A stretch of DNA of 6,019 bases from NCBI GenBank assembly GCA_021803885.1, contig JAJZKY010000318.1:1-6019 (forward strand), given 5' to 3'. A program made the translations under genes and the position numbers. Origin of the DNA: Planctomycetota bacterium (GTDB lineage: Bacteria; Planctomycetota; Phycisphaerae; WQYP01; JAJZKY01). Of the stretch, positions 1 to 5,736 are shown one piece after another (within the stretch, counting starts at the first letter, position 1; each line of letters begins with the position of its first letter). The notes below the pieces were generated by a model, which saw only the letters and a program-made list of their open reading frames with translations, searched no databases and had not been told where the DNA came from.

Positions 1-178
1 GGCCAAAGAAATGGCCGGACTCCTGCGCCCAGTCCGGGAGGTCAGTCATGCAGATGAAGAGGCCGCCGCCGAGCACCTTGAGAAAGTCGCGGCGGTCGAG
101 CTGGAAGCTTGTGCGAGTGGAAGCGTCGCTGGTGGCTCCCTGTCCGTATTCGGGTGATTCGAGATCGAGAGGCTTCAT
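1..178 (-). CDS. Molybdopterin-binding large subunit of a molybdenum hydroxylase (N-terminal part, runs off the window)
   Basis: Only the first 59 residues are in the window. They contain a twin-arginine motif (RRDFLK, residues 29-34) followed by a short hydrophobic stretch (VLGGGLFICM, residues 35-44). This is the usual start of periplasmic beta subunits of the isoquinoline 1-oxidoreductase / aldehyde dehydrogenase family, which are exported folded by the Tat system and bind the molybdenum-cytosine dinucleotide cofactor. The ATG (178-176) overlaps the TGA of the upstream 2Fe-2S subunit gene (177-175) in an ATGA arrangement, so the two are probably translationally coupled. The family call rests on the Tat leader plus the partner gene, because none of the catalytic domain is visible. 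The substrate cannot be told from this window. Confidence 0.8.
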   Translation of the reverse strand, partial: MKPLDLESPEYGQGATSDASTRTSFQLDRRDFLKVLGGGLFICMTDLPDWAQESGHFFG

Positions 179-654
179 CGGCTGCCTCCATTTTCCGGCT
201 CACCGGCGGCGCGTTTTATGGCGGCAAGAATGCGAGGATAGGTACCGCAGCGGCAGAGGTTGCCGTTCATCGCCTCGACAATTTCGTCGTGCGTGGGATG
301 CGGTTTGGAGCGCAGCAGCGAAGCGGCATTCATGATCATGCCGGAGGTGCAATATCCGCACTGCATGGCTTCTTCGTGAAGAAAAGCCTGTTGCAGCGGA
401 GTCAGCTTGCCATCTGCGGCGAGCCCCTCGATGGTGATGATCTTGTAGGATACGGCCGCACTTGCCGGCACCAGGCATGACCGGATCGCCTGGCCGTCCG
501 CCAGCACGGTGCAGGCTCCGCACTCGCCTTCGCCGCAGCCGTATTTTGTTCCGGTGAGATTCAGGCGATTGCGCAGGACCCAGAGCAGGCTCTCATCCGC
601 AGGAGCGTTGACGTGGAGTCGAGCGCCGTTGACGTTGAGTACAAATTCGCTCAT
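175..654 (-). CDS. (2Fe-2S)-binding small subunit of a molybdenum hydroxylase (IorA/CoxS-like)
   Basis: This is a complete protein of 159 residues, the normal size for this subunit. It carries two 2Fe-2S clusters that pass electrons from the molybdenum subunit to the acceptor. The N-terminal plant-ferredoxin-like domain (about residues 1-75) holds cysteines 40, 45, 48 and 60 in the pattern GCGEGECGAC followed by RSC. The C-terminal four-helix domain (about 85-150) holds cysteines 99, 102, 134 and 136 in QCGYC and NLCRCGTYPRI. All eight ligands are present. It is the first gene of the pair and overlaps the large subunit gene by 4 bases. The Shine-Dalgarno sequence is weak (GGGG shortly before the ATG). 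The family is clear, and the order small subunit then Tat-exported large subunit favours a two-subunit IorAB-like enzyme over a three-subunit CO dehydrogenase type. The physiological substrate is unknown. Confidence 0.93.
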   Translation of the reverse strand: MSEFVLNVNGARLHVNAPADESLLWVLRNRLNLTGTKYGCGEGECGACTVLADGQAIRSCLVPASAAVSYKIITIEGLAADGKLTPLQQAFLHEEAMQCGYCTSGMIMNAASLLRSKPHPTHDEIVEAMNGNLCRCGTYPRILAAIKRAAGEPENGGSR

Positions 655-1066
655 TCCGAACCCCAGAGGCAGCCGCAGGCCGGGCTACCATTGATGGCCT
701 CCAGCATAGCGCAGTTCGGTTGCGCTGTGACAGTGGACGGTCATGGGCGGTGCGTGACCCGCACAATCATATGTCGAGTGACGACGGCAGGGTGTTCCCC
801 GGACAAATACGCCCGTCAGAGTATGACATTCCTCGACGTGAGTTCTTCACGAAGAAGAAATACGAATGTTTTCCGGGGATTTCTATCATTTAGGGGGCGT
901 TTTGAATGACGTGGGAAGGGTCTGTGGCGGGAGGCAGAGTGTCCTCTTGAGTTCGACTCAGAAGCGATGCGGCAGGAGTTCGAGCAGATGTGTGCGCAGG
1001 ATTGTGCGCAGGAAGTGGTTGCGCTGGATCGCTTGCTGCTGTTGTAGAGCAGCGAATTAAGCAGTC
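655..1066. other. Intergenic stretch of about 410 bases without a convincing gene
   Basis: Open frames here are short and mostly have compositions unlike real proteins, being rich in Arg, Ser and Cys. The stretch holds the probable control region of the hydroxylase operon (655-760), including an inverted repeat GGTCA-N11-TGACC at 739-759. Further right is an open plus-strand frame from 910 to 1047 whose last 26 codons, from an ATG at 967, read as an acidic amphipathic peptide (MRQEFEQMCAQDCAQ and onward). That frame has no good upstream start and may be a gene remnant or chance. The right edge is the hairpin at the end of the Abi-alpha gene. Confidence 0.5.
703..731 (-). promoter_or_regulatory. 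Possible sigma-70-type promoter of the hydroxylase operon
   Basis: Read on the minus strand, GTCACA (731-726) and TATGCT (708-703) are separated by 17 bases and lie about 50 bases before the small subunit start. Each hexamer matches 4 of 6 consensus positions. The position is reasonable but the match is weak, so this is a suggestion only. Confidence 0.28.
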
Positions 1067-1075
1067 CTACTGCTT
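1059..1075 (-). terminator. Hairpin overlapping the stop codon of the Abi-alpha gene
   Basis: AAGCAGT (1059-1065) and ACTGCTT (1069-1075) form a perfect 7-bp stem with a 3-base loop. On the minus strand the stem spans the TAG stop (1069-1067) and is followed by TTAATT rather than a true U-run. It could slow or end transcription or protect the message end, but it is a weak intrinsic terminator at best. Confidence 0.35.
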
Positions 1076-1831
1076 GAAAGCAAAGCCAGGGTCTTTGCCG
1101 GTGCAAGCCTTCATGAAACTTATACCCGTACGGGTAAAGTAATACAAGCTTTCGAGCGTGGGTGCATTAGTATCTTGATCTTGGTTCGAAAAGCCTAAAA
1201 ATTGATAGGAAACTGGTACGGAAGGTAGAAATCTCAGCATTCCACTTGTGTCGATTTGTTTTTGTAAGAAGAACTCACGACCAACTAAACCAAGACGTTG
1301 AAATGCCTCCATTGCAACATCGAGGTCAATGTCTGGAAATTGAGACATGATCTGGCGCAGATCAATCTCGAATAAAGGGCGTTTTGGGTCTGGAAATATC
1401 CCTTTTGATGGTAATGTCCAACCGTAGATTGACTGCAGCGTTTGTGCTTCATATGGCGACAATTGCTTGAGAATTTCGATGAACGAAGGTGGCAGCGTAT
1501 CGGGTTCTTCGGATGCAGTCGCAATCAAGCCTGCCCACATGTCTTGTAAGGCTTCATCCTCTTCAAGCGATGCATTTTGAAGGAGTGGTATTGCAAGCCT
1601 TGGGGGAACGGCGTGCGGTGTAGTTCCCCTTTCCGAAAACGCCTGCTGTGCCTTTTCCGTGACACTCTTCAGATTCGTCAAACGAAACTGATGAACTTTC
1701 TCACCGAGCAACAACCCTGTTTCTTCACACAGTGGCCCAAGAAGTTTGTGAAACAGGTCTGAGACTTTGCCAAGAGGCCCGTCAGGGCCTAGGGCTTTAG
1801 CAATCGCTGTAGTTGCCGTGGTGTTCAACAT
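1067..1831 (-). CDS. Abi-alpha (DUF4393) family protein, putative abortive-infection defence protein
   Basis: I chose the ATG at 1831, giving 254 residues. The frame stays open to 2059, but that extra stretch lies opposite a better gene in another frame, is rich in Arg, Thr and Ser, and does not look like family sequence. The family signature is strong: GPLCEETGLLLGEKV (residues 32-46) is followed by a helical segment, then VPPRLAIPLLQNASLEEDEALQDMWAGLIATA (residues 75-106, cited here as its key region) and FIEILKQLSPYEAQTLQSI (117-135). The C-terminal part (about 150-240) looks like a winged-helix-type tail ending in YYFTRTGISFMKAC. The family is associated with abortive infection, but its mechanism is not something I can state. 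There is no signal peptide or clear membrane helix. A GAG-containing weak ribosome site precedes the start. It lies 34 bases after the 67-residue gene on the same strand, so they are probably one transcript. Base composition is visibly lower in GC than the flanking metabolic genes, which suggests horizontal acquisition. Confidence 0.85.
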   Translation of the reverse strand: MLNTTATTAIAKALGPDGPLGKVSDLFHKLLGPLCEETGLLLGEKVHQFRLTNLKSVTEKAQQAFSERGTTPHAVPPRLAIPLLQNASLEEDEALQDMWAGLIATASEEPDTLPPSFIEILKQLSPYEAQTLQSIYGWTLPSKGIFPDPKRPLFEIDLRQIMSQFPDIDLDVAMEAFQRLGLVGREFFLQKQIDTSGMLRFLPSVPVSYQFLGFSNQDQDTNAPTLESLYYFTRTGISFMKACTGKDPGFAFKQ

Positions 1832-1865
1832 TGTTCTCGTTCCGGTCTGTGAGTTCCTAACAAAC

Positions 1866-2069
1866 TCAGCGTACCTCGGTTTGAAATCCCTTGGACTGGT
1901 GACTACTGATCTCAGTGAGCAGGGAGTCGTATTCGTCCGCAATGGCACGATTGAGTTCTGCATGCGAATGGACCTTAGGGTCTGCCGCAGTACCGGCAAT
2001 CTGAGCGTCCATGAACCAGTCCCTGCGATTCTTGATGAGATTAATGATTTGGTCAGCATCGATATACAT
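1866..2069 (-). CDS. Unrecognised 67-residue protein upstream of Abi-alpha
   Basis: The start is well supported: AAAGGAG sits 5 bases before the ATG at 2069. The protein begins MYIDADQIINLIKNRRDWF and continues as a hydrophilic, probably all-helical chain with a charged middle (HAELNRAIADEYDSLLTEI, residues 36-54). There is no signal peptide, membrane helix, cysteine or motif I recognise. It ends 34 bases before the Abi-alpha start and has the same low-GC composition, so the two genes look like one cassette. A partner, regulator or antitoxin-like role for Abi-alpha would fit a small first gene of a defence pair, but that is inference from position only. An alternative is that it is the leftover end of a larger island gene. 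The strong ribosome site and continuous protein-like sequence argue against that. Confidence 0.72.
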   Translation of the reverse strand: MYIDADQIINLIKNRRDWFMDAQIAGTAADPKVHSHAELNRAIADEYDSLLTEISSHQSKGFQTEVR

Positions 2070-2096
2070 ACAGGCTCCTTTGCTATCTATAGGTGC

Positions 2097-2124
2097 ATAG
2101 TAGCCTCGGCGCGGCGAATATCAA
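2097..2124 (-). promoter_or_regulatory. Possible promoter of the 67-residue protein and Abi-alpha pair
   Basis: On the minus strand TTGATA (2124-2119) and TACTAT (2102-2097) are 16 bases apart and lie about 28 bases before the start codon at 2069. They match 5 of 6 and 4 of 6 consensus positions. The location suits a promoter with a short leader carrying the AAAGGAG ribosome site. Confidence 0.33.
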
Positions 2125-2159
2125 TGGCCTTACGGAATAATGTTGAGAATTTTCTGCGC

Positions 2160-2233
2160 AGGTATCAACTGAAAACACAAAGATACCTCTACCGGCAGGT
2201 AGTACCGTGGTACGGCTTTTACCGCTTGGTACG
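2160..2233. repeat. Cluster of four TACC/GGTA inverted repeats with a 19-base direct repeat
   Basis: Four palindromes follow each other: AGGTATC (2160-2166) with GATACCT (2182-2188); CTACC-GGCA-GGTAG (2189-2202); GTACC-GT-GGTAC (2202-2213); and TACC-GCTT-GGTA (2220-2231). The heptamer TGGTACG occurs twice in direct orientation, at 2208-2214 and 2227-2233, exactly 19 bases apart, and each copy is followed closely by a T-run. The cluster lies 120-195 bases beyond the 3' end of the tRNA-Ser gene and upstream of the Abi-alpha pair. Regularly spaced short repeats near a tRNA 3' end resemble arm-type binding sites of tyrosine integrases. A repressor operator for the pair is the main alternative. 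Confidence 0.6.
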
Positions 2234-2354
2234 TTTTTGCGCCAGAAATCACGGCAAACAGGGGCAAAATCGAGAAAATTGAGACAAGACCCCCTGCCTC
2301 TAACTGCTTTCATTTCTGCTATTTATCTGATTCTAGGGGATTTACAGGAATATA
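2234..2354. other. AT-richer spacer between the palindrome cluster and tRNA-Ser
   Basis: No gene is supported here. A 76-codon minus-strand frame crosses it (2313-2083), but its sequence runs through the palindrome cluster, has no clear ribosome site and does not resemble a known protein. I see no strong hairpin plus T-run that would serve as the tRNA terminator. Confidence 0.45.
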
Positions 2355-2442
2355 TGGCGGAGAGACAGGGATTCGAACCCTGGATACCTTGCGGTATACA
2401 CGCTTTCCAAGCGTGCGCCTTAAGCCACTCGGCCATCTCTCC
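2355..2442 (-). tRNA. tRNA-Ser (anticodon GGA)
   Basis: On the minus strand the gene starts GGAGAGA (2442-2436), which pairs with TCTCTCC near the 3' end. It is followed by the discriminator G and an encoded CCA (2357-2355). The anticodon stem CACGC/GCGTG encloses the loop TTGGAAA, giving anticodon GGA, which reads serine codons UCC and UCU. The long variable arm typical of serine tRNAs is present (ATACC-GCAA-GGTAT), and the T-arm is canonical (GGGTTCGAATCCC). The D-arm has the class II pattern GGCCGAGTGGCTTAAGGC. Its 3' end faces the low-GC Abi-alpha block, which is the side where tRNA-targeting integrases insert DNA. The gene appears intact. Confidence 0.97.
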
Positions 2443-2457
2443 GCGCGGGTGGACTTC

Positions 2458-2486
2458 TTGAAAATAACAGATGCGAGGCGTCGAAT
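2458..2486 (+). promoter_or_regulatory. Possible promoter of the MATE exporter gene
   Basis: TTGAAA (2458-2463) and TCGAAT (2481-2486) are 17 bases apart, matching 5 of 6 and 4 of 6 consensus positions. Transcription from here would begin near 2493. That excludes the ATG at 2471 and favours the start at 2519 for the downstream gene. The site lies in the divergent space next to tRNA-Ser, which must also hold the tRNA promoter; I could not assign that one. Confidence 0.35.
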
Positions 2487-2518
2487 GCATCCACACGTAC
2501 AATCGTCAGAGTTTCCTT

Positions 2519-3913
2519 ATGGACATGCAGACGCCAATTTCTGAACGCGCCGGTGGCCAGGCTCCGCCGGATTTGTGGCGTGAGCTGCGCGAGCTGCTGC
2601 GGCTGGCGAGCCCCATTGTGCTCTCAGAGCTGGGCTGGATGACGATGAGCGTGGTGGACCTGGCGATGGTGGGCAAGCTGGGTCCGGCGGCGATCGGTGC
2701 GGTGGGGTTGGGCAACGCGATCTACTATGGGCCTTCGCTGTTTGGGATTGGGCTGCTGCTGGGGCTGGACACGGTGGTGTCGCAGGCGTGGGGCAGGCGC
2801 GACTTTGACGAATGCCACAAGTGGCTGGCACAGGGCGTGTACATGGCGCTGGCGGCGACGCTTCCGGTGATGCTGCTGACGCTGGCGGGCGCGGCGCTGT
2901 TTACGAATCATGGCGTGAATGCGCAGGTGAGCGGGCTGACGCAGCAGTATGCGGAGTTCCTGAATTATGGGACGCTGCCGCTGCTGGTATACGGGGCGTT
3001 CCGGAGGTATCTGCAGGGCGTGGGGCAGGTGAGGCCGATCAGCTTTGCGCTGGTTTCGGCGAACCTGGTGAACTGGGCGCTGAACTGGGTGCTGATTTAC
3101 GGACACCTGGGTTTTCCGGCGATGGGCGTGCGCGGTTCGGCGATATCGACATGCTTTGCGCGACTGTATATGGCGGCGGTACTGGTGTATGCGGCATGGG
3201 CGCATGAGCAGGGGCGCGGACACTCGCTGTTCCGGCACTGGCCGGGGATGGACGTGGCGAGGCTGCGGCGGTTGTGTGCGCTGGGGTTGCCGGCGGGCAC
3301 GCAGGTGGTGCTGGAGGTGGCCGGATTTGGCGCGGCGACAGTGATGGCGGCGCACCTGGATCCGATTTCGCTGGCGACGCATGAGATTGTGCTGAATTGC
3401 GCTGCGTATACGTACATGGTTCCGCTGGGGATTTCCGCGGCGGCGGCGGTGGCGGTGGGGCATGCTGTCGGGGCGGGAGACCGGGCGCGCGCGGGGCGAG
3501 CCGGCTACATGGCGATTGGGCTGGGCGCTGGGTTCATGGCGATGATGGCGTGCCTCTTCCTGCTGTTTCCGAGGACGATTCTGTCGATATGGACGAGCAA
3601 CGAGCAGGTGTTTGCGCTGGGTACGCATATTCTGCTGCTGGTGGCGGGGTTTCAGATTTTTGACGGGATACAGTCGGTGACGACGGGCGCGCTGCGGGGG
3701 ATGGGCGAGACGCGGTTTCCGATGTGGATGAACCTGGGTGCGTACTGGGTGTTTGGTTTGCCGGTGGGCGGGGTGCTGTGCTTTGCGCTGGGCTGGAGGC
3801 TGACGGGGCTGTGGACGGGGCTGACGGCGGCGCTGATTTCGCTGGCGGTGGTGCTGCTGCTGCGCTGGCGGCGCGATCTGCGCCGCAGCATGCAGGTGGA
3901 ATCGGAAGTGTGA
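2519..3913 (+). CDS. MATE family multidrug/cation exporter (NorM-like)
   Basis: The protein is about 464 residues from the ATG at 2519, normal for the MATE family. These inner-membrane antiporters use a sodium or proton gradient to expel cationic drugs or metabolites. The chain is almost entirely hydrophobic helices, consistent with 12 segments in two six-helix halves. The first helix has the usual pattern LASPIVLSELGWMTMSVVD followed by LAMVGKLGPAAIGAVGLGN. The second half opens with LGLPAGTQVVLEVAGFGAA, and a GALRGMGETRFPMWMN segment matches the conserved late loop of the family. An in-frame ATG at 2471 would add 16 residues (MRGVECIHTYN and onward) that do not look like a MATE N-terminus and would start upstream of the likely promoter; an ATG at 2525 is also possible. 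It ends 6 bases before the convergent Rrf2 gene. GC content and codon bias are high and match the phosphoesterase gene. The substrate cannot be assigned. Confidence 0.92.
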   Translation: MDMQTPISERAGGQAPPDLWRELRELLRLASPIVLSELGWMTMSVVDLAMVGKLGPAAIGAVGLGNAIYYGPSLFGIGLLLGLDTVVSQAWGRRDFDECHKWLAQGVYMALAATLPVMLLTLAGAALFTNHGVNAQVSGLTQQYAEFLNYGTLPLLVYGAFRRYLQGVGQVRPISFALVSANLVNWALNWVLIYGHLGFPAMGVRGSAISTCFARLYMAAVLVYAAWAHEQGRGHSLFRHWPGMDVARLRRLCALGLPAGTQVVLEVAGFGAATVMAAHLDPISLATHEIVLNCAAYTYMVPLGISAAAAVAVGHAVGAGDRARAGRAGYMAIGLGAGFMAMMACLFLLFPRTILSIWTSNEQVFALGTHILLLVAGFQIFDGIQSVTTGALRGMGETRFPMWMNLGAYWVFGLPVGGVLCFALGWRLTGLWTGLTAALISLAVVLLLRWRRDLRRSMQVESEV

Positions 3914-3919
3914 GGGGAG

Positions 3920-4357
3920 CTACTTCGTCTTTTTGGCGGCAGCCTTACCGGCTTTCTTGGCGGCCTTTTTGGTGATCTGTGCAAGAGTGGTCCTGGAGAG
4001 TTCGTCGCGCAGGGTGCGCTCGATGCCCTTGAAGACCTGCTGGAGTGCGCCGGCAGTCTGGGCGGCTTCTTCACCGGCGAACTCCGCGGTGTGGAAGAGA
4101 TCGCCGGTGTCGAGGGCCTTGTAGATATCGGCCAGCGTGATCTGCTTGGGCGAGTGAGAGAGTTTCGATCCGCCGCTGGGGCCCTTGTGGCTTTCGACAA
4201 GGCCAGCGTGGTGCAGCAGCGAGAAGACGCGGCGCACGACTACGGGGTTGGTCTCAAGCCGTGCTGCAATGGCTTCAGATGTGTGGAGCATATTGGGCTC
4301 TGCAGCAAGTAACACCATCGCGTGCACGCCCGTGGCAAAGCGAGTGTTGACGGCCAT
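3920..4357 (-). CDS. Rrf2 family transcriptional regulator without cysteines and with a basic tail
   Basis: This is a 145-residue protein with the Rrf2 winged-helix domain at the N-terminus: RFATGVHAMVLLA (residues 6-18), SEAIAARLETNPVVVRRVFSLL (residues 27-48, cited as the recognition region) and the wing KGPSGGSKLS (58-67). A dimerisation helix follows at about 105-127. Rrf2 proteins such as IscR and NsrR sense iron-sulfur status or nitric oxide through three cysteines, but this one has no cysteine at all. It should therefore belong to the cluster-free branch (YwnA- or CymR-like). The last 16 residues are almost only Lys and Ala (KKAAKKAGKAAAKKTK), a histone-H1-like tail that is not part of the usual fold and may add non-specific DNA binding. 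The start at 4357 lacks a clear Shine-Dalgarno sequence. It is convergent with the MATE gene, so the two need not be related in function. Confidence 0.9.
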   Translation of the reverse strand: MAVNTRFATGVHAMVLLAAEPNMLHTSEAIAARLETNPVVVRRVFSLLHHAGLVESHKGPSGGSKLSHSPKQITLADIYKALDTGDLFHTAEFAGEEAAQTAGALQQVFKGIERTLRDELSRTTLAQITKKAAKKAGKAAAKKTK

Positions 4358-4376
4358 GTTGAAACGCTAACACAGG

Positions 4377-4390
4377 TTATCGGCGAATAA
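4377..4390. promoter_or_regulatory. Short inverted repeat upstream of the Rrf2 gene
   Basis: TTAT-CGGCGA-ATAA lies 20 bases before the regulator start. Rrf2 proteins often control their own genes by binding AT-flanked palindromes near the promoter. The arms are only 4 bases, so this may be chance. Confidence 0.2.
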
Positions 4391-4555
4391 CGCGGGAATT
4401 TGTCGCAGGCACGGTTTTGTAACAATTCCGGGCGCAAAAGAGGGTGCGAGGAGGGCTGGAAACAGCATGGGGAGCGGCGTGGGCAAGCATTTGCACGGGT
4501 GGAAATGGGTTAGGATCGGGTATTTAAGGGCAAAGACAGGAAGAAGAGGCTGATT

Positions 4556-5353
4556 TTGAAGATTCTGTTTGTAGGGGATGTGTTCGGCAGCGCCGGGCGG
4601 CGGATTGTGAAGGAGCATCTGCCGCACATGATGGAGACGCACGCGGTGGACCTGCTGGTGATCAACGGGGAGAACGCGGCGGGAGGGTTTGGACTGACTC
4701 CGGTGATTGCGAATGATCTGTTCGACCTGGGCGCGCATGTGATCACGACCGGCAACCATGTGTGGGACAAGCGGGAGATTATCGAGTACATGCAGTCTGT
4801 GCCGGAGGACAGCGATGAGCGGCCGCGGAGGATTGTGCGGCCGGCGAATTATGTAGCGGGGACGCCGGGCTATGGATGGTATGAGGGCGAGCTGCCGACG
4901 GGGCAGGCTTACGCGGTGGTGAGTTTGCAGGGGCGCGTGTTCATGGGGAGCTCGGATGACCCGTTCCGGAAAGCGGACGAGATTCTGGAGCAGGTGAAGG
5001 CGAGGGTGGTGGTGGTGGATTTCCATGCCGAGGCGACGTCAGAAAAAGTGGCGATGGGTTGGTACCTAGACGGACGCGTGACGGCGGTGCTGGGGACACA
5101 TACGCATGTTCCGACGGCGGATGCGCGGGTGCTGCCGGGCGGGACTGCGTTCCAGACGGATGTGGGGATGAGCGGGCCGTATGACAGCGTGATTGGCGTG
5201 CAGAAGGAGCAGGTGCTGCACCGGTTTTTGACGGGGATGCCGGCAAAGTTCGAGGCGGCGAAGGGCGATCCCCGGATGGCGGCGACGCTGATTACGTGTG
5301 ACGGCGCAACGGGAAGAGCGACGGCGGTGCAGACGTTCTTAATGGGGGAATAA
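4556..5353 (+). CDS. ymdB: YmdB-type metallophosphoesterase (TIGR00282 family)
   Basis: This is a 265-residue protein, the usual size of the family. The TTG start at 4556 is preceded by AAGAGG at a suitable distance, and translation from it begins with the conserved MKILFVGDVFGSAGR. The dinuclear metal site can be read directly: Asp8 in GDVFG, Glu39 and Asn40 in INGENAAGG, Asn67 and His68 in TGNHVWD, His157 in DFHAEATSEK, and His182 and His184 in GTHTHVPTADARVLPGG. The family hydrolyses cyclic nucleotides; in Bacillus YmdB acts on 2',3'- or 3',5'-cAMP and affects biofilm and motility choice. It is a soluble cytoplasmic enzyme with no signal peptide. In many bacteria the gene follows the RNase Y gene, but here it stands alone behind a roughly 200-base spacer with a divergent regulator. 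High GC and strong GCG/CTG codon bias match the MATE gene, so it looks native. Confidence 0.94.
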   Translation: MKILFVGDVFGSAGRRIVKEHLPHMMETHAVDLLVINGENAAGGFGLTPVIANDLFDLGAHVITTGNHVWDKREIIEYMQSVPEDSDERPRRIVRPANYVAGTPGYGWYEGELPTGQAYAVVSLQGRVFMGSSDDPFRKADEILEQVKARVVVVDFHAEATSEKVAMGWYLDGRVTAVLGTHTHVPTADARVLPGGTAFQTDVGMSGPYDSVIGVQKEQVLHRFLTGMPAKFEAAKGDPRMAATLITCDGATGRATAVQTFLMGE

Positions 5354-5354
5354 A

Positions 5355-5464
5355 CCACCCTACGAACGCGGGCCTGTTCGTGGGGGCCCCGGATGCCGTG
5401 CCGCACGGGGGACTGGCCGTCCAGGCATACGCGCGCGTTGCGCGCCATTCCAGTTCCGGTTGGA
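5355..5464. repeat. Hairpin-rich intergenic repeat region after ymdB
   Basis: A series of short palindromes fills the space between ymdB and the next gene. After the first hairpin (5358-5385) come GGGGCCCC (5383-5390), CCGTG-CCG-CACGG (5396-5408), GCGCGC-GTT-GCGCGC (5431-5445) and TCCA-N8-TGGA (5449-5464). It opens with CCACCCTA (5355-5362), which recurs at 6007-6014 at the end of the window. The style matches dispersed intergenic repeats I recall from acidobacterial genomes. No coding frame is supported. Confidence 0.55.
5358..5385 (+). terminator. Hairpin just after the ymdB stop codon
   Basis: CCCTACGAAC (5358-5367) pairs with GTTCGTGGGG (5376-5385) over 10 bp with one G-T wobble and an 8-base loop. 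It starts 4 bases after the stop codon. No T-run follows, so it may block 3' exonucleases or act with Rho rather than terminate on its own. It is also the first hairpin of the repeat cluster described next. Confidence 0.45.
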
Positions 5465-5478
5465 CTCGCTGATCCGTG

Positions 5479-5730
5479 TCAGCCTTCATCTGTAGAAGCG
5501 AACTGAATGATGCGCCAGATGAGAGCGCCAAGGAAGGTAGGGATGGCAAAGCCGAGGCCGATCAGGCCGCCGATCAGGAACCCGTAGAGTCCATTCTGGC
5601 CGTCATGCGGATATTGCCTTCCAGCCTGGCAGGTGAGAGCTACGCACGAGATCAGAGAGGTGATGACAAAGGTCGCGCCCGCAGTCAGTACAGAAGTCCC
5701 GATTATCCTGCACAAAGCACGAAAATTCAC
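5479..5730 (-). CDS. Small two-helix membrane protein, unrecognised, start uncertain
   Basis: From a GTG at 5730 the product is 83 residues with two clear hydrophobic helices: about residues 5-32 (from ALCRIIGTSVLTAGATF to CVAL) and about 48-76 (GLYGFLIGGLIGLGFAIP followed by TFLGALIWRII). A polar linker with two cysteines and QYPHDGQNG separates them, and the tail is ASTDEG. The glycine-rich second helix suggests packing against another helix. I do not recognise a family. The frame stays open upstream to 5976, but that part reads through the hairpin repeats and is very rich in Ser, Arg and Pro, so it is unlikely to be translated as part of this protein. There is no good Shine-Dalgarno sequence. 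A near-consensus TATACT lies 7 bases before the GTG, which would fit a leaderless message. Confidence 0.55.
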   Translation of the reverse strand: MNFRALCRIIGTSVLTAGATFVITSLISCVALTCQAGRQYPHDGQNGLYGFLIGGLIGLGFAIPTFLGALIWRIIQFASTDEG

Positions 5731-5736
5731 GGCTTG

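Noticed and set aside
925..939. Partial similarity to the tRNA-Ser 3' end (TGGCGG then GAGGCAGAG) as a second attachment site
   Set aside because: It needs a gap and several mismatches over about 16 bases, and the T-loop sequence that should follow is not at the right distance. It is too weak to call an att repeat.
816..1106. 96-residue minus-strand frame overlapping the end of the Abi-alpha gene
   Set aside because: Its composition (Ser, Arg, Cys, His rich) is not protein-like, it overlaps a real gene in another frame, and it has no ribosome site.
1832..2059. N-terminal extension of the Abi-alpha protein by 76 residues
   Set aside because: The extension lies opposite the 67-residue gene, which has a strong ribosome site. 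The extension is rich in Arg, Thr and Ser and is not family-like, so it is a shadow frame.
2624..3628. 334-residue minus-strand frame opposite the MATE gene
   Set aside because: Its product is almost entirely Arg, His, Gln and Pro, the expected antisense shadow of a GC-rich membrane protein gene.
4367..5026. 219-residue minus-strand frame opposite ymdB
   Set aside because: It is His, Pro and Arg rich and lies opposite a gene whose catalytic motifs are all intact, so it is a shadow frame.
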